Shown here piece by piece: positions 46,359 through 55,689 of a stretch of DNA of 64,000 bases (its first letter is position 1; every line of letters starts with the position of its first letter). Both the position numbers and the translations under genes were made by a program. The notes under the pieces are model-generated. The model had not been told where the DNA came from. It saw only the letters and a program-made list of their open reading frames with translations, and made no database searches. The stretch is from the NCBI RefSeq assembly GCF_900155595.1, contig NZ_FTPB01000003.1:259344-323343 (forward strand). Reading direction: 5' to 3'. Origin of the DNA: Actinomyces mediterranea. Its GTDB lineage: Bacteria; Actinomycetota; Actinomycetes; Actinomycetales; Actinomycetaceae.

Positions 46359-46999
46359 GCGCTGCCCACCGGTACTGCGGCCAGGTCGGTGCCGCCGGAC
46401 ATGGCGTCGAGGATGGCGCTGAGGTCGCTGGCTCGGACGAGGATCTCGATGCGCGTGCCCGAGCGGGCGAGCCCCGAGGTCTCCTTGACGATCGAGATGA
46501 GGGTGACTTCGGAGGCGATGAGGGAGGAGTGGGCGGGGGCGCCGGAACCGAGATTCTGGCCGGGGAGCGCCCACAGTTCGAGGACGGTGCCCGGCCCGAC
46601 CGTTGCGGGGAGCCCATCGGCTGCGGTGACGACGATCCGGCGCATTTGTTCGTCCTCGTTGGTCGTGACCGACGACTTCGCGACGAGCTCGCCCTCGGCG
46701 ATGGAGCGCCCCGCGACGGCGCCCGACTGCAAGGATCCCTCGGTGACATAGGCGTCGGACTCGGGACGCGCATTGATGATCGTCGTATTTGAGGAGTCGA
46801 GGGGCTCCCCGACGGCAATGTCGCGGCTCGCCTGGTAGACGGCGATGCCCGAACGCGCTGCGTGGACGAGCCACGTGCAGGCGAGGACGGAGACTGAAAT
46901 GAGGGCGAGGCCGCCGATGAAGCGGGGATCGCGCCAGATCGGCCGTTTGGACGGGATGGCGAGGGGGCGTCGTTGAGAACTCACCCAGTCATCATGCAA
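46355..46999 (-). CDS. CpaB/RcpC-like SAF-domain membrane protein
   Basis: 214 residues from a TTG at 46997-46999; an in-frame GTG five codons later (46982-46984) is an alternative and neither has a clear ribosome-binding site. One transmembrane helix (FIGGLALISVSVLACTWLVHAA) precedes a SAF domain with VYQASRDIAVGEPLDSSN and AGRSIAEGELVAKSSV. CpaB-type proteins support the Flp-pilus secretin in Gram-negatives; in actinobacteria they occur with a CpaE-like protein. Coupled to the latter by a 4-bp overlap. Confidence 0.78.
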   Translation of the reverse strand: MHDDWVSSQRRPLAIPSKRPIWRDPRFIGGLALISVSVLACTWLVHAARSGIAVYQASRDIAVGEPLDSSNTTIINARPESDAYVTEGSLQSGAVAGRSIAEGELVAKSSVTTNEDEQMRRIVVTAADGLPATVGPGTVLELWALPGQNLGSGAPAHSSLIASEVTLISIVKETSGLARSGTRIEILVRASDLSAILDAMSGGTDLAAVPVGSA

Positions 47000-47020
47000 G
47001 AAAAGAAGGGCGCGTGGAAG

Positions 47021-47029
47021 TTATCCACA
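47021..47029 (+). promoter_or_regulatory. DnaA-box consensus TTATCCACA
   Basis: A perfect consensus DnaA box. A related TGTATCCACA lies at 47063-47072 in the same divergent intergenic region. Two sites are far too few for oriC. They could titrate DnaA or regulate the flanking genes. Confidence 0.4.
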
Positions 47030-47088
47030 GGTTGTCCGCCTCACGCTGCTGTATCACCCGACTGTATCCACAGGGGACTGCGAACAGA

Positions 47089-47117
47089 TGGCATTAAGAG
47101 ATACAAAGTGGCATTAT
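47089..47117 (+). promoter_or_regulatory. Direct repeats overlapping a leaderless promoter of the BldC-like gene
   Basis: TGGCATTA occurs at 47089-47096 and again at 47109-47116, 20 bp apart start to start, i.e. two helical turns. The second copy overlaps a CATTAT -10 candidate (47112-47117) that ends 6 nt before the ATG at 47124. Such direct repeats fit the head-to-tail binding of BldC-type proteins. Confidence 0.45.
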
Positions 47118-47123
47118 TAGTGC

Positions 47124-47345
47124 ATGGCCCCGCGATTCCTCACCCTGACCGACGTAGCTGAGACTCTCAACCTCACGATGTCCGCTGCGCGTTCCCTCGT
47201 GACCAGCGGCGAACTCCCCGCCATCCAAGTGGGCGGCAAGAAGGTCTGGCGCATCGAAGAGTCCGTCCTCGAGCGCTATATCCAGGACCAGTACGCCGCC
47301 GCCCGCGAACGCCAAGCAGAACTCGCCCGCCCAGAGGGGCTCTGA
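47124..47345 (+). CDS. BldC/excisionase-type small HTH regulator
   Basis: 73 residues: MerR-like winged HTH alone (FLTLTDVAETLNLTMSAARSLV, GELPAIQVGGKKVWRIEES) with a short helical tail. This is the size and pattern of BldC/AlpA/excisionase-like proteins. No integrase is nearby, so a developmental or envelope regulator is likelier than phage excision. It is divergent from the CpaB-like gene and starts without a Shine-Dalgarno. It ends tail to tail with the next gene, directly abutting. Confidence 0.85.
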   Translation: MAPRFLTLTDVAETLNLTMSAARSLVTSGELPAIQVGGKKVWRIEESVLERYIQDQYAAARERQAELARPEGL

Positions 47346-47906
47346 TCAGTAGCGCCCACCCAGGAAGCGGATCCTCACGATCCCCGCTGTGACGAGGCTG
47401 ACGACGGCGCTAGAGCGGCGGTCCCGCGAATCCATGCCCGACACGACGGGGGCGTCAATATCGAAGTGATCCGCATAAACTCCCCGCACTCGCCCCTTGT
47501 GTTGTCCCGCGTCATGGTCGATGACGACCGTGTAGCCACGCTCTTGTAGTTCTCTGAGTATCCGCCCGATCCCCACCGTCCGCGTGATGCGCTCCGTCTC
47601 CGGGCTCGCATTGGACAGCGGACTGGCCGCAACAACGGCCGACAAGGGGATGAGGCTGTCGTCGGCTCCTTCACGGACGACGCACCATGTGGTCCCCGCA
47701 TCGACGAGCACTCCATCGATGCGCACCCCTCCCCTCAATACGAGTGAGATCCGGACATCCTCGTTAGCCACGAGGCGCTGCGCCAGGTTCACCGATATGC
47801 GCTCCGCATCGGCGAGTTCCGTGACGAGGGCATCCGCCTCTTGGCGACGCAGCTCATCGAATGCCGATTCAAGACTGTTGAGGAACACATCGAAATCCAT
47901 ACACAT
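47346..47906 (-). CDS. Conserved hypothetical cytoplasmic protein
   Basis: 186 residues, or 184 from the second ATG (47898-47900). A helical N-terminus (FLNSLESAFDELRRQEADALVTELADAERISV) precedes a beta-rich core (LRGGVRIDGVLVDAGTTWCVV, ADDSLIPLSAVVAA) that resembles small Sm/Hfq-like or PilZ-like barrels only loosely. I do not recognise a family. No membrane segment or signal. Its 3' end directly abuts that of the BldC-like gene. Confidence 0.7.
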   Translation of the reverse strand: MCMDFDVFLNSLESAFDELRRQEADALVTELADAERISVNLAQRLVANEDVRISLVLRGGVRIDGVLVDAGTTWCVVREGADDSLIPLSAVVAASPLSNASPETERITRTVGIGRILRELQERGYTVVIDHDAGQHKGRVRGVYADHFDIDAPVVSGMDSRDRRSSAVVSLVTAGIVRIRFLGGRY

Positions 47907-47939
47907 AGTGTTCCACAGACTCGCACGAACTGAGACAAC

Positions 47940-47969
47940 TTGACATCTTCATGCTTTTGCCTTCAGACT
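47940..47969 (+). promoter_or_regulatory. Promoter of the LysM-protein gene
   Basis: TTGACA (47940-47945), an 18-bp spacer and CAGACT (47964-47969) form a reasonable sigma-70 promoter 42 bp upstream of the start codon at 48012. Confidence 0.45.
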
Positions 47970-48011
47970 CGATCCATAACGAACTGATACGAAGTGAAGG
48001 GAACATTGTCG

Positions 48012-48788
48012 ATGCTCATGAGAGATGACCCGACTCGCACCCGCGATGCCTTCGCCAACTGTGCGCTGATACTGCTCGGTGCCCCCACAACTGCGATCCT
48101 CACCCTCTTGGCCGTGCGGCTCTCACCCCTGCTTTCAGTGTCAAGACCCGAAATGGCTCTGAGCGTCGTCCTGGCGTACGCCGCGGCGCTCCTGCTCGCC
48201 TGGAACATCCTCAGCCTCCTCCTCGCCCGCCTCGCCTCACTCGCGTCGGCGCCCTCTGCGGTTCGACGCGGCGCCGCCCGACTCGTCGCACGTTTCGGCA
48301 CCGACCGGGCCAGGCGCCTCCTCATGCGCACCTCGACGAGCGCCCTGATCAGCGTCGGGATCGTCGGAGTCTCTGGTACCGCCTCCTTCGCACAGCCAGG
48401 AGACGATGCCGCCCCATCGGATGATGCGACCATCGCTTCATCCGTCCTGTGGACTGCGAGCCCGCCCGATGCCGACACTCCGTCAATGCTCTGGTCCCCG
48501 ACTGGCGCGCTCGCCCCGCCCGAGGACGGTACGAGCGCCGCAGAGACGGCTGAAGCGGCGAGCAGTGAGGTATCCGCCCCGCCCGTGGTGCCCGCAGCCG
48601 CACACACCGTCACTGTCGGCGAATCCCTGTGGACGATCGCAGCGGATTCCCTGGGACCCGACGCCTCACCCCTCGAGATCACCAACTCCTGGCAGAGCAT
48701 CTATCGCGCCAATGAAGACCTCATCGGCGCCGACCCTGATCTCATCCACACCGGGCTCGTCCTCACAATCCCCGAGGAGGCACGATGA
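48012..48788 (+). CDS. Membrane protein with C-terminal LysM domain
   Basis: 258 residues from the ATG at 48012, with AAGGGA 9 nt upstream; the ATG at 48018 is possible. Two N-terminal helices (ALILLGAPTTAILTLLAV; VVLAYAAALLLAWNILSLLLA) and a third hydrophobic segment near residue 115 precede an Ala/Pro/Glu-rich linker. The LysM module is HTVTVGESLWTIAADSLG through DLIHTGLVLTIPEE and should bind peptidoglycan outside the cell. Relatives occur next to Rv3235-family and secA genes in other actinobacteria. The stop overlaps the next start (ATGA). Confidence 0.85.
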   Translation: MLMRDDPTRTRDAFANCALILLGAPTTAILTLLAVRLSPLLSVSRPEMALSVVLAYAAALLLAWNILSLLLARLASLASAPSAVRRGAARLVARFGTDRARRLLMRTSTSALISVGIVGVSGTASFAQPGDDAAPSDDATIASSVLWTASPPDADTPSMLWSPTGALAPPEDGTSAAETAEAASSEVSAPPVVPAAAHTVTVGESLWTIAADSLGPDASPLEITNSWQSIYRANEDLIGADPDLIHTGLVLTIPEEAR

Positions 48789-49243
48789 ACACCGCACTCG
48801 CACCGGTCGCCCCGCACAAATCCAGGCGCTGCTTCCGCTGGGACATGACCCTCGACGCCCCCGTGAAACAGGCCGCCGAAACGAAGATCTGGCTCTCCTC
48901 CGACACCCCCGGAGGCTCTGCTCCCCCAGATCCCGCGACCTGGTCCGCGGGCTTTGCCCGGGCGATCATCGAGGCCCTCCTCGGAGCTCGGCCCCTGCGC
49001 CAACTCCAGCGGTGGATGGTGCCCTCCCTATATGCGGCAGTGAGCCGCCTCAGTTTCAACGCCGCCCGCTCGTCCCGCTCGGGGCCCTCGTGCGCGCCCA
49101 CGACGTGGCGCACCTGCGAGGTCCTCCCCGGCGTCGTCGAGTCCTCCGTCATCATCCGCGGACCCGAGCGCTCCTACGCCGTCGCACTGCGCCTGGAAGC
49201 ATTTCGAGGGCGGTGGATCGCCACCGCCCTCGAAGTCGTCTGA
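48785..49243 (+). CDS. Rv3235-family protein (DUF6459)
   Basis: 152 residues. The family core is visible: FARAIIEALLGARPLRQLQRWM followed by YAAVSRLSFNA and VESSVIIRGPERSYAVALRLEAFRGRWIATALEVV at the C-terminus. Function is unknown. Coupled by a 4-bp overlap with the LysM gene and convergent with secA, 6 bp away. This mirrors mycobacterial gene order near secA1. Confidence 0.8.
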   Translation: MNTALAPVAPHKSRRCFRWDMTLDAPVKQAAETKIWLSSDTPGGSAPPDPATWSAGFARAIIEALLGARPLRQLQRWMVPSLYAAVSRLSFNAARSSRSGPSCAPTTWRTCEVLPGVVESSVIIRGPERSYAVALRLEAFRGRWIATALEVV

Positions 49244-49249
49244 TACCCG

Positions 49250-52105
49250 TCAGCGACGACGGGCCTTCTTCGCAGCCTTGCGCCTTTGCGCCCGATTCGT
49301 CGACCCCGCAGAGGGCGCCGCGGAATCGGAGCCGGAGTAGTTGAGCGAGCGCCATGCCCGCTCGCGGCCGACGTCGCCCATAACGGATGCCGCGCGGGCG
49401 GCCGCGGCGCGCTGAGCAGCCGATCGCTTCGCCTTCTCCTCAGCCGCCGCTTGCGCCGCGGCCATCTCATCGATGGTCGGCGCCGCGCTCGTGGCCGCTG
49501 GGGCCTGTTCCCTGCTCGAATCCGCATCGGCAGCGTCGAGCATCCCCTGCTCCTGCGCCTGCTCGAGTGCCTTGGCGAATTGGCGGGCGTATCCGAAGAC
49601 CTGCTGGACGGACTCTTCACGGATCCGTTCCATCATGGCCTGGAACATCTGCGCTCCTTCGTCCTTGTACTCGACGAGCGGGTCGCGCTGACCCATGGCG
49701 CGCAAGCCGATGCCCTCCTTGAGATAGTCCATCTCATAGAGGTGCTCACGCCACAGGCGGTCGACGGTGGCGATGACGACGCGGCGCTCGAGGGCGCGCA
49801 TCGGCTCCTCGCCCAATTGGGCGAGGGCGAGAGGATTGTTATTGAGCGCCTCTTCGGTGTCCGCATAGACGGCGTGGATATCGCCGACGACCTCGGTGAC
49901 GAGGTCCTCCCTCACAAGAGAACCCGCGCCACCGTGTTCAGCCTGTACTTCCTTCCATGTGACCGACGGCGGATAGTAGCCGCGCAGCATGTCCCAGATG
50001 ACGTCCAGATCCCAGTCCCTGGGGGCCACTCCCGCGATCTTCTCATCGATGATGCCCGTGACGAGGGTATCCATGAAGGACTTCATCTGGGGCTCGAGGT
50101 CTTCGCCCTCAAGGACGCGACGGCGCTCGGAGTAGATGAGTTCACGCTGACCCGTCATGACGTCGTCGTACTTGAGGACGTTCTTGCGAATCTCGAAGTT
50201 GCGCGCCTCGACCTGGTGCTGAGCAGATGCAATCGAGCGGGAGACGATCCTGTTCTCCAGGGGCATATCCTCCGGGTAGGCGCCCGAGGACATGATGCGC
50301 TGCGCCATGCCCGAGTTGAACAGGCGCATGAGGTCATCCTCCATCGACAGGTAGAAGCGAGACTCGCCCGGGTCCCCCTGACGCCCGCTTCGACCGCGCA
50401 GCTGATTGTCGATGCGCCTCGATTCGTGGCGCTCCGAGCCCAACACGTACAGGCCGCCCAGTTCACGGACCTCCTCGCGCTCGGACTCCACGGCGGCCTC
50501 GGCATCTGCGAGTGCCTTCGGCCACGCCTCGCGGTATTCCTCAGCATTCTCCTTCGGATCGAGCCCCTGGGCGGCGAGATTCGCCTGGGCGATGAACTCG
50601 GAGTTGCCGCCGAGCATGATGTCGGTTCCGCGGCCCGCCATATTCGTGGCGACGGTGACGGCTCCCTTGCGGCCCGCCATGGCGACGACCGCCGCTTCGC
50701 GCTCGTGCTGCTTCGCATTGAGCACCTGATGCGGGATATGCGCCTTCTTGAGCAGCTGGGAGAGCAGTTCGGACTTCTCCACGGACGCCGTGCCGACGAG
50801 GACCGGCTGTCCTGCGGCGTGGCGCTCGCTGATGTCATCAATGATCGCGCCGAGTTTTCCGGCCTCGGTCGGGAAGACGAGGTCGGCCTGGTCCTTGCGG
50901 ATCATCGGACGATTCGTCGGGATGGGGATGACCCCGATCTTGTACGTCGAGGAGAACTCGGCGGCCTCGGTCTCCGCCGTGCCCGTCATACCGGCGCGCG
51001 AGCCCTCGGGGTAGAGGCGGAAGTAGTTCTGCAGGGTAATGGTGGCCAGAGTCTGGTTCTCCGCCTTGATCTCGACGCCCTCTTTCGCCTCGATCGCCTG
51101 GTGCATGCCGTCGTTGTAGCGCCGCCCCGGCAGGACGCGCCCCGTGTGTTCGTCGACGATGAGGACTTCACCATGGTCGATGATGTAGTCCTTGTCGCGG
51201 TGGAACAGCTCCTTCGCCTTGATGGCGTTGTTGAGGAAGCCGATGAGGGGCGTATTCGCTGCTTCGTAGAGGTTCTCCACGCCGAGTTCATCCTCGACTC
51301 GATCAATGCCGCTTTCGAGGACGCCGACGGTCTTCTTCTTCTCATCGACCTCGTAGTCGACGTCGCGCTCGAGGAGGCGCACAATGCGGGCGAATTCCAC
51401 ATACCAGCGGTTGACGTCGCCCGATGCGGGGCCGGAGATGATGAGCGGCGTGCGGGCCTCGTCGATGAGGATGGAGTCGACCTCGTCGACGATGACGTAG
51501 TGGTGCCCCCGCTGGACCATGTCCTCGACCCGCTGCGCCATATTGTCGCGCAGGTAGTCGAAGCCGAATTCGTTATTGGTCCCGTAAGTGATGTCCGCCT
51601 CGTACTGTTTGCGCCGCTCGGCGGGGGTCTGCCCGACGAGGACGCATCCGGTGGTGAGTCCGAGGAAAGAGTAGACTCGGGCCATGATGTCGGACTGGTA
51701 CTTCGCGAGGTAGTCGTTGACCGTGACGACGTGGACGCCCTCGCCGGTCAGCGCCCGCAGATAGGCGGGCATAGTCGCGACGAGCGTCTTACCCTCACCG
51801 GTCTTCATCTCGGCGATATTGCCCTTGTGCAGGGCGATGCCGCCCATCACCTGGACGTGGAAGGGACGCAGGCGCAGGATCCGCCACGCCGCCTCTCGCA
51901 CGGTGGCGAAGGCTTCGACGAGGATGTCGTCAAGGGTCTCCCCCTCGTCGAGACGCTGCTTGAACTCTGCCGTCTTCGCCTGCAGTTCCTCATCACTGAG
52001 GGCTTTGAAATCCTCCTCGAGCGCGTCGACTTGATCGGCCATGTGGTCGAGTCTCTTGAGGGTGCGGCCTTCGCCGGCACGGAGGATCTTGTCAATGAGG
52101 GACAC
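49250..52105 (-). CDS. secA: Preprotein translocase ATPase SecA
   Basis: 951 residues from a GTG at 52103-52105 with AGGAG five nt upstream. DEAD motor NBD1: MKTGEGKTL (Walker A, near residue 100) and [14 protein letters not shown]. The preprotein cross-linking domain and NBD2 ([20 protein letters not shown]) follow. The C-terminal linker is Ala/Glu-rich and ends in [15 protein letters not shown]. There is no zinc-binding C-x-C-x8-C-H/C tail, as usual for actinobacterial SecA1. It drives export through SecYEG. It follows hpf past a strong hairpin. Confidence 0.98.
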   Translation of the reverse strand: MSLIDKILRAGEGRTLKRLDHMADQVDALEEDFKALSDEELQAKTAEFKQRLDEGETLDDILVEAFATVREAAWRILRLRPFHVQVMGGIALHKGNIAEMKTGEGKTLVATMPAYLRALTGEGVHVVTVNDYLAKYQSDIMARVYSFLGLTTGCVLVGQTPAERRKQYEADITYGTNNEFGFDYLRDNMAQRVEDMVQRGHHYVIVDEVDSILIDEARTPLIISGPASGDVNRWYVEFARIVRLLERDVDYEVDEKKKTVGVLESGIDRVEDELGVENLYEAANTPLIGFLNNAIKAKELFHRDKDYIIDHGEVLIVDEHTGRVLPGRRYNDGMHQAIEAKEGVEIKAENQTLATITLQNYFRLYPEGSRAGMTGTAETEAAEFSSTYKIGVIPIPTNRPMIRKDQADLVFPTEAGKLGAIIDDISERHAAGQPVLVGTASVEKSELLSQLLKKAHIPHQVLNAKQHEREAAVVAMAGRKGAVTVATNMAGRGTDIMLGGNSEFIAQANLAAQGLDPKENAEEYREAWPKALADAEAAVESEREEVRELGGLYVLGSERHESRRIDNQLRGRSGRQGDPGESRFYLSMEDDLMRLFNSGMAQRIMSSGAYPEDMPLENRIVSRSIASAQHQVEARNFEIRKNVLKYDDVMTGQRELIYSERRRVLEGEDLEPQMKSFMDTLVTGIIDEKIAGVAPRDWDLDVIWDMLRGYYPPSVTWKEVQAEHGGAGSLVREDLVTEVVGDIHAVYADTEEALNNNPLALAQLGEEPMRALERRVVIATVDRLWREHLYEMDYLKEGIGLRAMGQRDPLVEYKDEGAQMFQAMMERIREESVQQVFGYARQFAKALEQAQEQGMLDAADADSSREQAPAATSAAPTIDEMAAAQAAAEEKAKRSAAQRAAAARAASVMGDVGRERAWRSLNYSGSDSAAPSAGSTNRAQRRKAAKKARRR

Positions 52106-52254
52106 CGGTGCTCCTGACGTGTGGGCCGGAGAGTTTACTCCGGGTGCGCAATCGCGCTCGGATCATAGTTTACGAATAACGGGCCGATGCTTCGACTCCA
52201 CTTCCCCGATCTCACATAAATCCCCTTCAATCCGACCCCGGGCTGTCCGCACAA

Positions 52255-52292
52255 CAAGCGGTCCGCAGCGCTCGAGCGCTGCGGACCGCTTG
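52255..52292 (-). terminator. Perfect 38-bp hairpin between hpf and secA
   Basis: CAAGCGGTCCGCAGCGCTC and its exact complement form a perfect 19-bp stem with no loop. It lies 13 bp after the hpf stop codon on the minus strand. The short run TTGTTG follows on that strand. It should end the hpf transcript and separate secA. Confidence 0.85.
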
Positions 52293-52305
52293 AAGGTGAT
52301 TCGAC

Positions 52306-52944
52306 TCAGACCGTCGTGTTGAGCCGGAGCACGCCGTAGGTCCATCCATGGCGGTGATAGACAACGCACGGCTGGCGGGTATCCTTATCGACGAAGAGGA
52401 AGAAGGGGTGGCCCACCATTTCCATCTGGTCGAGCGCCTCATCGACTGTCATCGGCACGGCCTCGTGCACTTTCTGACGGACGATGATCGGAGAATCGCC
52501 GAGCTGCTCTTCGCGCGCCTCGCCGACCTTGAGGTCTTCGGCTGAGCGCAGCGGCTTCGCAGCCGGTTCTTCAGCGGCCTCGTCGACGGACGCCGGAACG
52601 TCGAGCGGCGCAACATCCTCGAATTCGCGTCGATACCTGCGATGGTCTTTCGCCCTGTCGCGCAATCTGCGGAGACGCTCGAAGAGTTTGCCCGCCGCGA
52701 TGTCTACCGCGGCATATCGATCGGCGGATTGGGCTTCTGCGCGGATGATGGGGCCCTTCCCGTAGACGGTGAGTTCGATCCTTTCCGCAGTATCCGCCTG
52801 TCTGGGGTTGCGCTCGTGGGTGAGTTCCACATCGACGCGCTGGGCGCGCGGGTAGAACTGGGTGACCTTCGAGATCTTCTCTTCGACGTAAGCGCGGAAG
52901 TTCGGATGGATTTCCGCATTTCGCGCGACGACGGTGATGTCCAT
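52306..52944 (-). CDS. hpf: Ribosome hibernation promoting factor, long form
   Basis: 212 residues from the ATG at 52942-52944 with AGGAAAC upstream. The N-terminal S30AE domain (MDITVVARNAEIHPNFRAYVEEKIS; RVDVELTHERNPR) is joined by an acidic linker to the C-terminal dimerisation domain (VPMTVDEALDQMEMVGHPFFLFVD; YHRHGWTYGVLRL). The long form dimerises ribosomes into inactive 100S particles in stationary phase or stress. The position between comF and secA is conserved in actinobacteria. Confidence 0.96.
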   Translation of the reverse strand: MDITVVARNAEIHPNFRAYVEEKISKVTQFYPRAQRVDVELTHERNPRQADTAERIELTVYGKGPIIRAEAQSADRYAAVDIAAGKLFERLRRLRDRAKDHRRYRREFEDVAPLDVPASVDEAAEEPAAKPLRSAEDLKVGEAREEQLGDSPIIVRQKVHEAVPMTVDEALDQMEMVGHPFFLFVDKDTRQPCVVYHRHGWTYGVLRLNTTV

Positions 52945-53136
52945 GTTTCCTCCAGAGGAAGTCGGCGAGCTTCGTCGCTCGCTTAACCGGATGCCCGAAC
53001 GCCTCATCGCTCCGGGCCGTGATCTGAGCTATCACCTCCGTCCGAGCACGTCACCGGCGATTTTCATACGGCATTGTCGGCCCGTGCCTTGTGTGACATC
53101 CTAGCCCACCGCGTGATGCGCGTCATAAGGAACGGC

Positions 53137-53853
53137 TCAGACTCGTGCGGCGACTCCGATCGCCGCACACCCGCCTATGACACGCACGGCCTCCCTCATC
53201 GTCGCACCCGTCGTCATGACGTCATCGACGAGGACGACGCCCGCCCCGACGGGCGGCTCCACGAGGGCGACCATCGACCCCACCCTCCTTCGGCGCCGTG
53301 CTGCCCCTCCCCTGCCCGCCTGCGATGCGACGCCGATCCTCAGACGCACGGCATCAACGACCACAGCAGTACTACCGCTCGCCGCGACGAGCCCCGAAGC
53401 CGCTCCCGATGCGAGCGGAGCAGTGACGGATCTGCCCCACAGGCGCCGCTTCCAGCTCGCAGGGGCAGGAATCACCCACCACCGCTCCACGCCCGCATCC
53501 TCGCCCTCGTCGTGGAGTCTGTGTGCGATCGCCTCCCCGAGAGTGCGCCCCGCATCCTCAAGGAAGGACGAGGCGTCGAAGCGCTCAGAGTGCTTCGCGG
53601 CGATGATGATGCGGCGCAGGGCCGCATCATAGGCGCCCAGGCTCGCAACGCGAGGGGCATTCTCGCTCTCGTCGAATCCGTGATTCGTCGCCTCCTCACC
53701 GCCGAGGAAGGACCATGCGGGCACCGAGTGGGCGATCTCGCGGCATGAGGAGCACAGTACCTCGTCCCATGTTCCGCATCCGGGGCACTGGACGGGCAGG
53801 ACGATCCCCGTGAGTTCACCGACGAGGCCGCCGATCGTGCTCAAAGCCCTCAT
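53137..53853 (-). CDS. ComF-family phosphoribosyltransferase
   Basis: 238 residues from the ATG at 53851-53853. An N-terminal zinc-ribbon-like CPGCGTWDEVLCSSC is followed by a PRTase domain with ARRRRRVGSMV and the PRPP-binding loop VVLVDDVMTTGATM. ComF relatives assist DNA uptake in naturally competent bacteria; in actinobacteria the role is undefined. About 190 bp upstream of hpf with no gene between. Confidence 0.9.
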   Translation of the reverse strand: MRALSTIGGLVGELTGIVLPVQCPGCGTWDEVLCSSCREIAHSVPAWSFLGGEEATNHGFDESENAPRVASLGAYDAALRRIIIAAKHSERFDASSFLEDAGRTLGEAIAHRLHDEGEDAGVERWWVIPAPASWKRRLWGRSVTAPLASGAASGLVAASGSTAVVVDAVRLRIGVASQAGRGGAARRRRRVGSMVALVEPPVGAGVVLVDDVMTTGATMREAVRVIGGCAAIGVAARV

Positions 53854-53976
53854 GGGGTGATAATGGGGTACTCGCGCACATCGGGCAATAGCCGGGCACT
53901 CGGATTGTGGACCGACCGCGAGCGCTCCGGCTGCCTGTGGGCGGACGGGTCGTGTGAATGACATCCGCAGCGGGAC

Positions 53977-55689
53977 TCAACCCGCGAAATGCAGGTCCCT
54001 GATCCCCTTAGGGAGCATTTGCCACAGGGCGCCCGAGCGGCACTGCACCGTTTCCGCCGCAGTGCGCACGCACACGCTCGACGTCGAAGCCCCCGCGGTG
54101 ACTGAGACTGTCCCCGCTGGTGCTGGAGAGGACGTGGACAGACCCCCCAGGGTGATCGACGCGAGCGAGACTGCTCCCGCAGCCTCCGATTCCCCAGTGC
54201 GCGCGGCGATGACACTCGTCGACGCGACCCACGACACGTCGATGACACCGGACTCGAGGCCCGCAATGGTCTCGCCGTGCGTGAGCGACAACGGGACTCC
54301 CGCTTCATTGCGCTCGACGGCGAAAAGCATCGCACTGGCGGAATCCCCCGAGCCCTTGATGACGAGGGCGCGGGCCCCGTCGGGGGAGATCGCGACGCGC
54401 GTGGCGGTGTCGAGGGGCTCACCCACGACGGCAACGGGAACGGATTCCCCCGTCGCTGACAGGATGATGATCGGGGCCTGCGGATCCTTCGACGCCGACC
54501 ACACCCATCCGAAGCGGTCGATTGACGGGGCGCCCACGTCGCCCACGGACACCGAGCCCAGCGCCCCATCCGATCCGATCGTCGCAGCGATGAGATCCTC
54601 CCCGTCCCTCCACGCGACGAGTTCGCGGGAGATCGGCGATACGGCGGCGTCCTGTGCTCGAGCGCCGGGGGATGCGCGCACCGCCAGTGGCACGACTTTG
54701 AGGCCCTCCATGATCCCGATGGACTCGCCCTCCAATGCGATCCGGGTGTCGATGGAGTACGAGGGGTCGTGGGGCAGGTCATCGGTGGGCAGCTTCTGCC
54801 CCGAAACGGTGAGTTCCACGGTCGACACCGCCGGGTCCTGGGTGAGGGTCTTCGCGATCTCCCATGCCAGCAGCCTCGATGCGCGCCGGTCCTCCCCCAG
54901 CGCCGCATTGAGCTCCACTTTTGCCACCCGGTCGCTCGTCTCGATCCCCTGGGAGGGGATCGACGTCCCGCCGGGGATCGCGTTCGTCACCGTGCCCTCC
55001 AGGGACTCCCGTGGCCCATTGACGAGCCCTTCGAGGAGATGACCGGTGAGTCGGCGCGAGGGGTACCACCTCGGGTCCGCGATGAGGACGTCGCCCAGAG
55101 TCGAGGGGAAGTACAGATTCGCCAGCTGATAGGACGCTGCAAAGGAGGCGCGCGACACGATGAATGCATTATCGGGCGCATCGATGCGCCACTGCCCGTT
55201 CTCCTTGACGAGGGAGAAGCTCGCGTCGATCTCAGAATTCGGGGACGCAGTGAGGATGCCTGAGAAGTCGACGGATGCGACGGCGGGGGCGGTGACGTGC
55301 ACCGTCGTCGCCGAATCATTCCCTTCGTCGCTCACGTTGATGACGGGAGTCGACGCCGTGTCGTAGATGAGGATCTGTTCGTCGGGATCCCACGTCTGAG
55401 CGGAACGGGCGGAGAGGAATAGGCGTGCCGTCGCAAAGTCGTCATTCGGTCCTGCGGCGCAGGCGAGCAGGAAGTCTGCAACGAGGCTGAGCGGGTCAGA
55501 ATCCGCGGTCGGCCCATCGGCGGACAGCTCGACGGGGTCGGAGTCCGGGACTGACACGTCGAAAGGAGCGGGCGGGGATGACAACGGCAGCGCCGTGCAC
55601 GCGCTCATCGTCGCTGCGAGTGCGACAGCTGCGACGAGAGCGGGGACGCGCCCACGGGGGGATGCGGGTCGTCGGCGGATGCGGGCCAT
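53977..55689 (-). CDS. lpqB: Lipoprotein LpqB (MtrAB-associated)
   Basis: 570 residues from the ATG at 55687-55689, which overlaps the mtrB stop by one base (TGATG) and follows GGAGGAG. Lipoprotein signal ending in TMSAC, then a GerMN domain (LTGHLLEGLVNGPRESLEGTVTNAIPGG in part) and a C-terminal beta-propeller-like region. LpqB binds the sensor MtrB in mycobacteria and affects MtrA phosphorylation and cell division. The three genes form one coupled unit here. Confidence 0.95.
   Translation of the reverse strand: MARIRRRPASPRGRVPALVAAVALAATMSACTALPLSSPPAPFDVSVPDSDPVELSADGPTADSDPLSLVADFLLACAAGPNDDFATARLFLSARSAQTWDPDEQILIYDTASTPVINVSDEGNDSATTVHVTAPAVASVDFSGILTASPNSEIDASFSLVKENGQWRIDAPDNAFIVSRASFAASYQLANLYFPSTLGDVLIADPRWYPSRRLTGHLLEGLVNGPRESLEGTVTNAIPGGTSIPSQGIETSDRVAKVELNAALGEDRRASRLLAWEIAKTLTQDPAVSTVELTVSGQKLPTDDLPHDPSYSIDTRIALEGESIGIMEGLKVVPLAVRASPGARAQDAAVSPISRELVAWRDGEDLIAATIGSDGALGSVSVGDVGAPSIDRFGWVWSASKDPQAPIIILSATGESVPVAVVGEPLDTATRVAISPDGARALVIKGSGDSASAMLFAVERNEAGVPLSLTHGETIAGLESGVIDVSWVASTSVIAARTGESEAAGAVSLASITLGGLSTSSPAPAGTVSVTAGASTSSVCVRTAAETVQCRSGALWQMLPKGIRDLHFAG

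Noticed and set aside
47021-47072. Chromosomal replication origin
   Set aside because: Only two DnaA-box-like sites, no dnaA, dnaN or AT-rich unwinding region.
47124-47345. Phage excisionase and an attachment-site island near tRNA or the HTH gene
   Set aside because: No integrase, phage gene or direct repeat of the tRNA-Arg 3' end is found; the HTH protein fits BldC better.
49286-52117. Plus-strand open frame of 943 codons opposite secA
   Set aside because: Antisense shadow produced by codon bias; low-complexity composition and no start signal, while secA is unambiguous.
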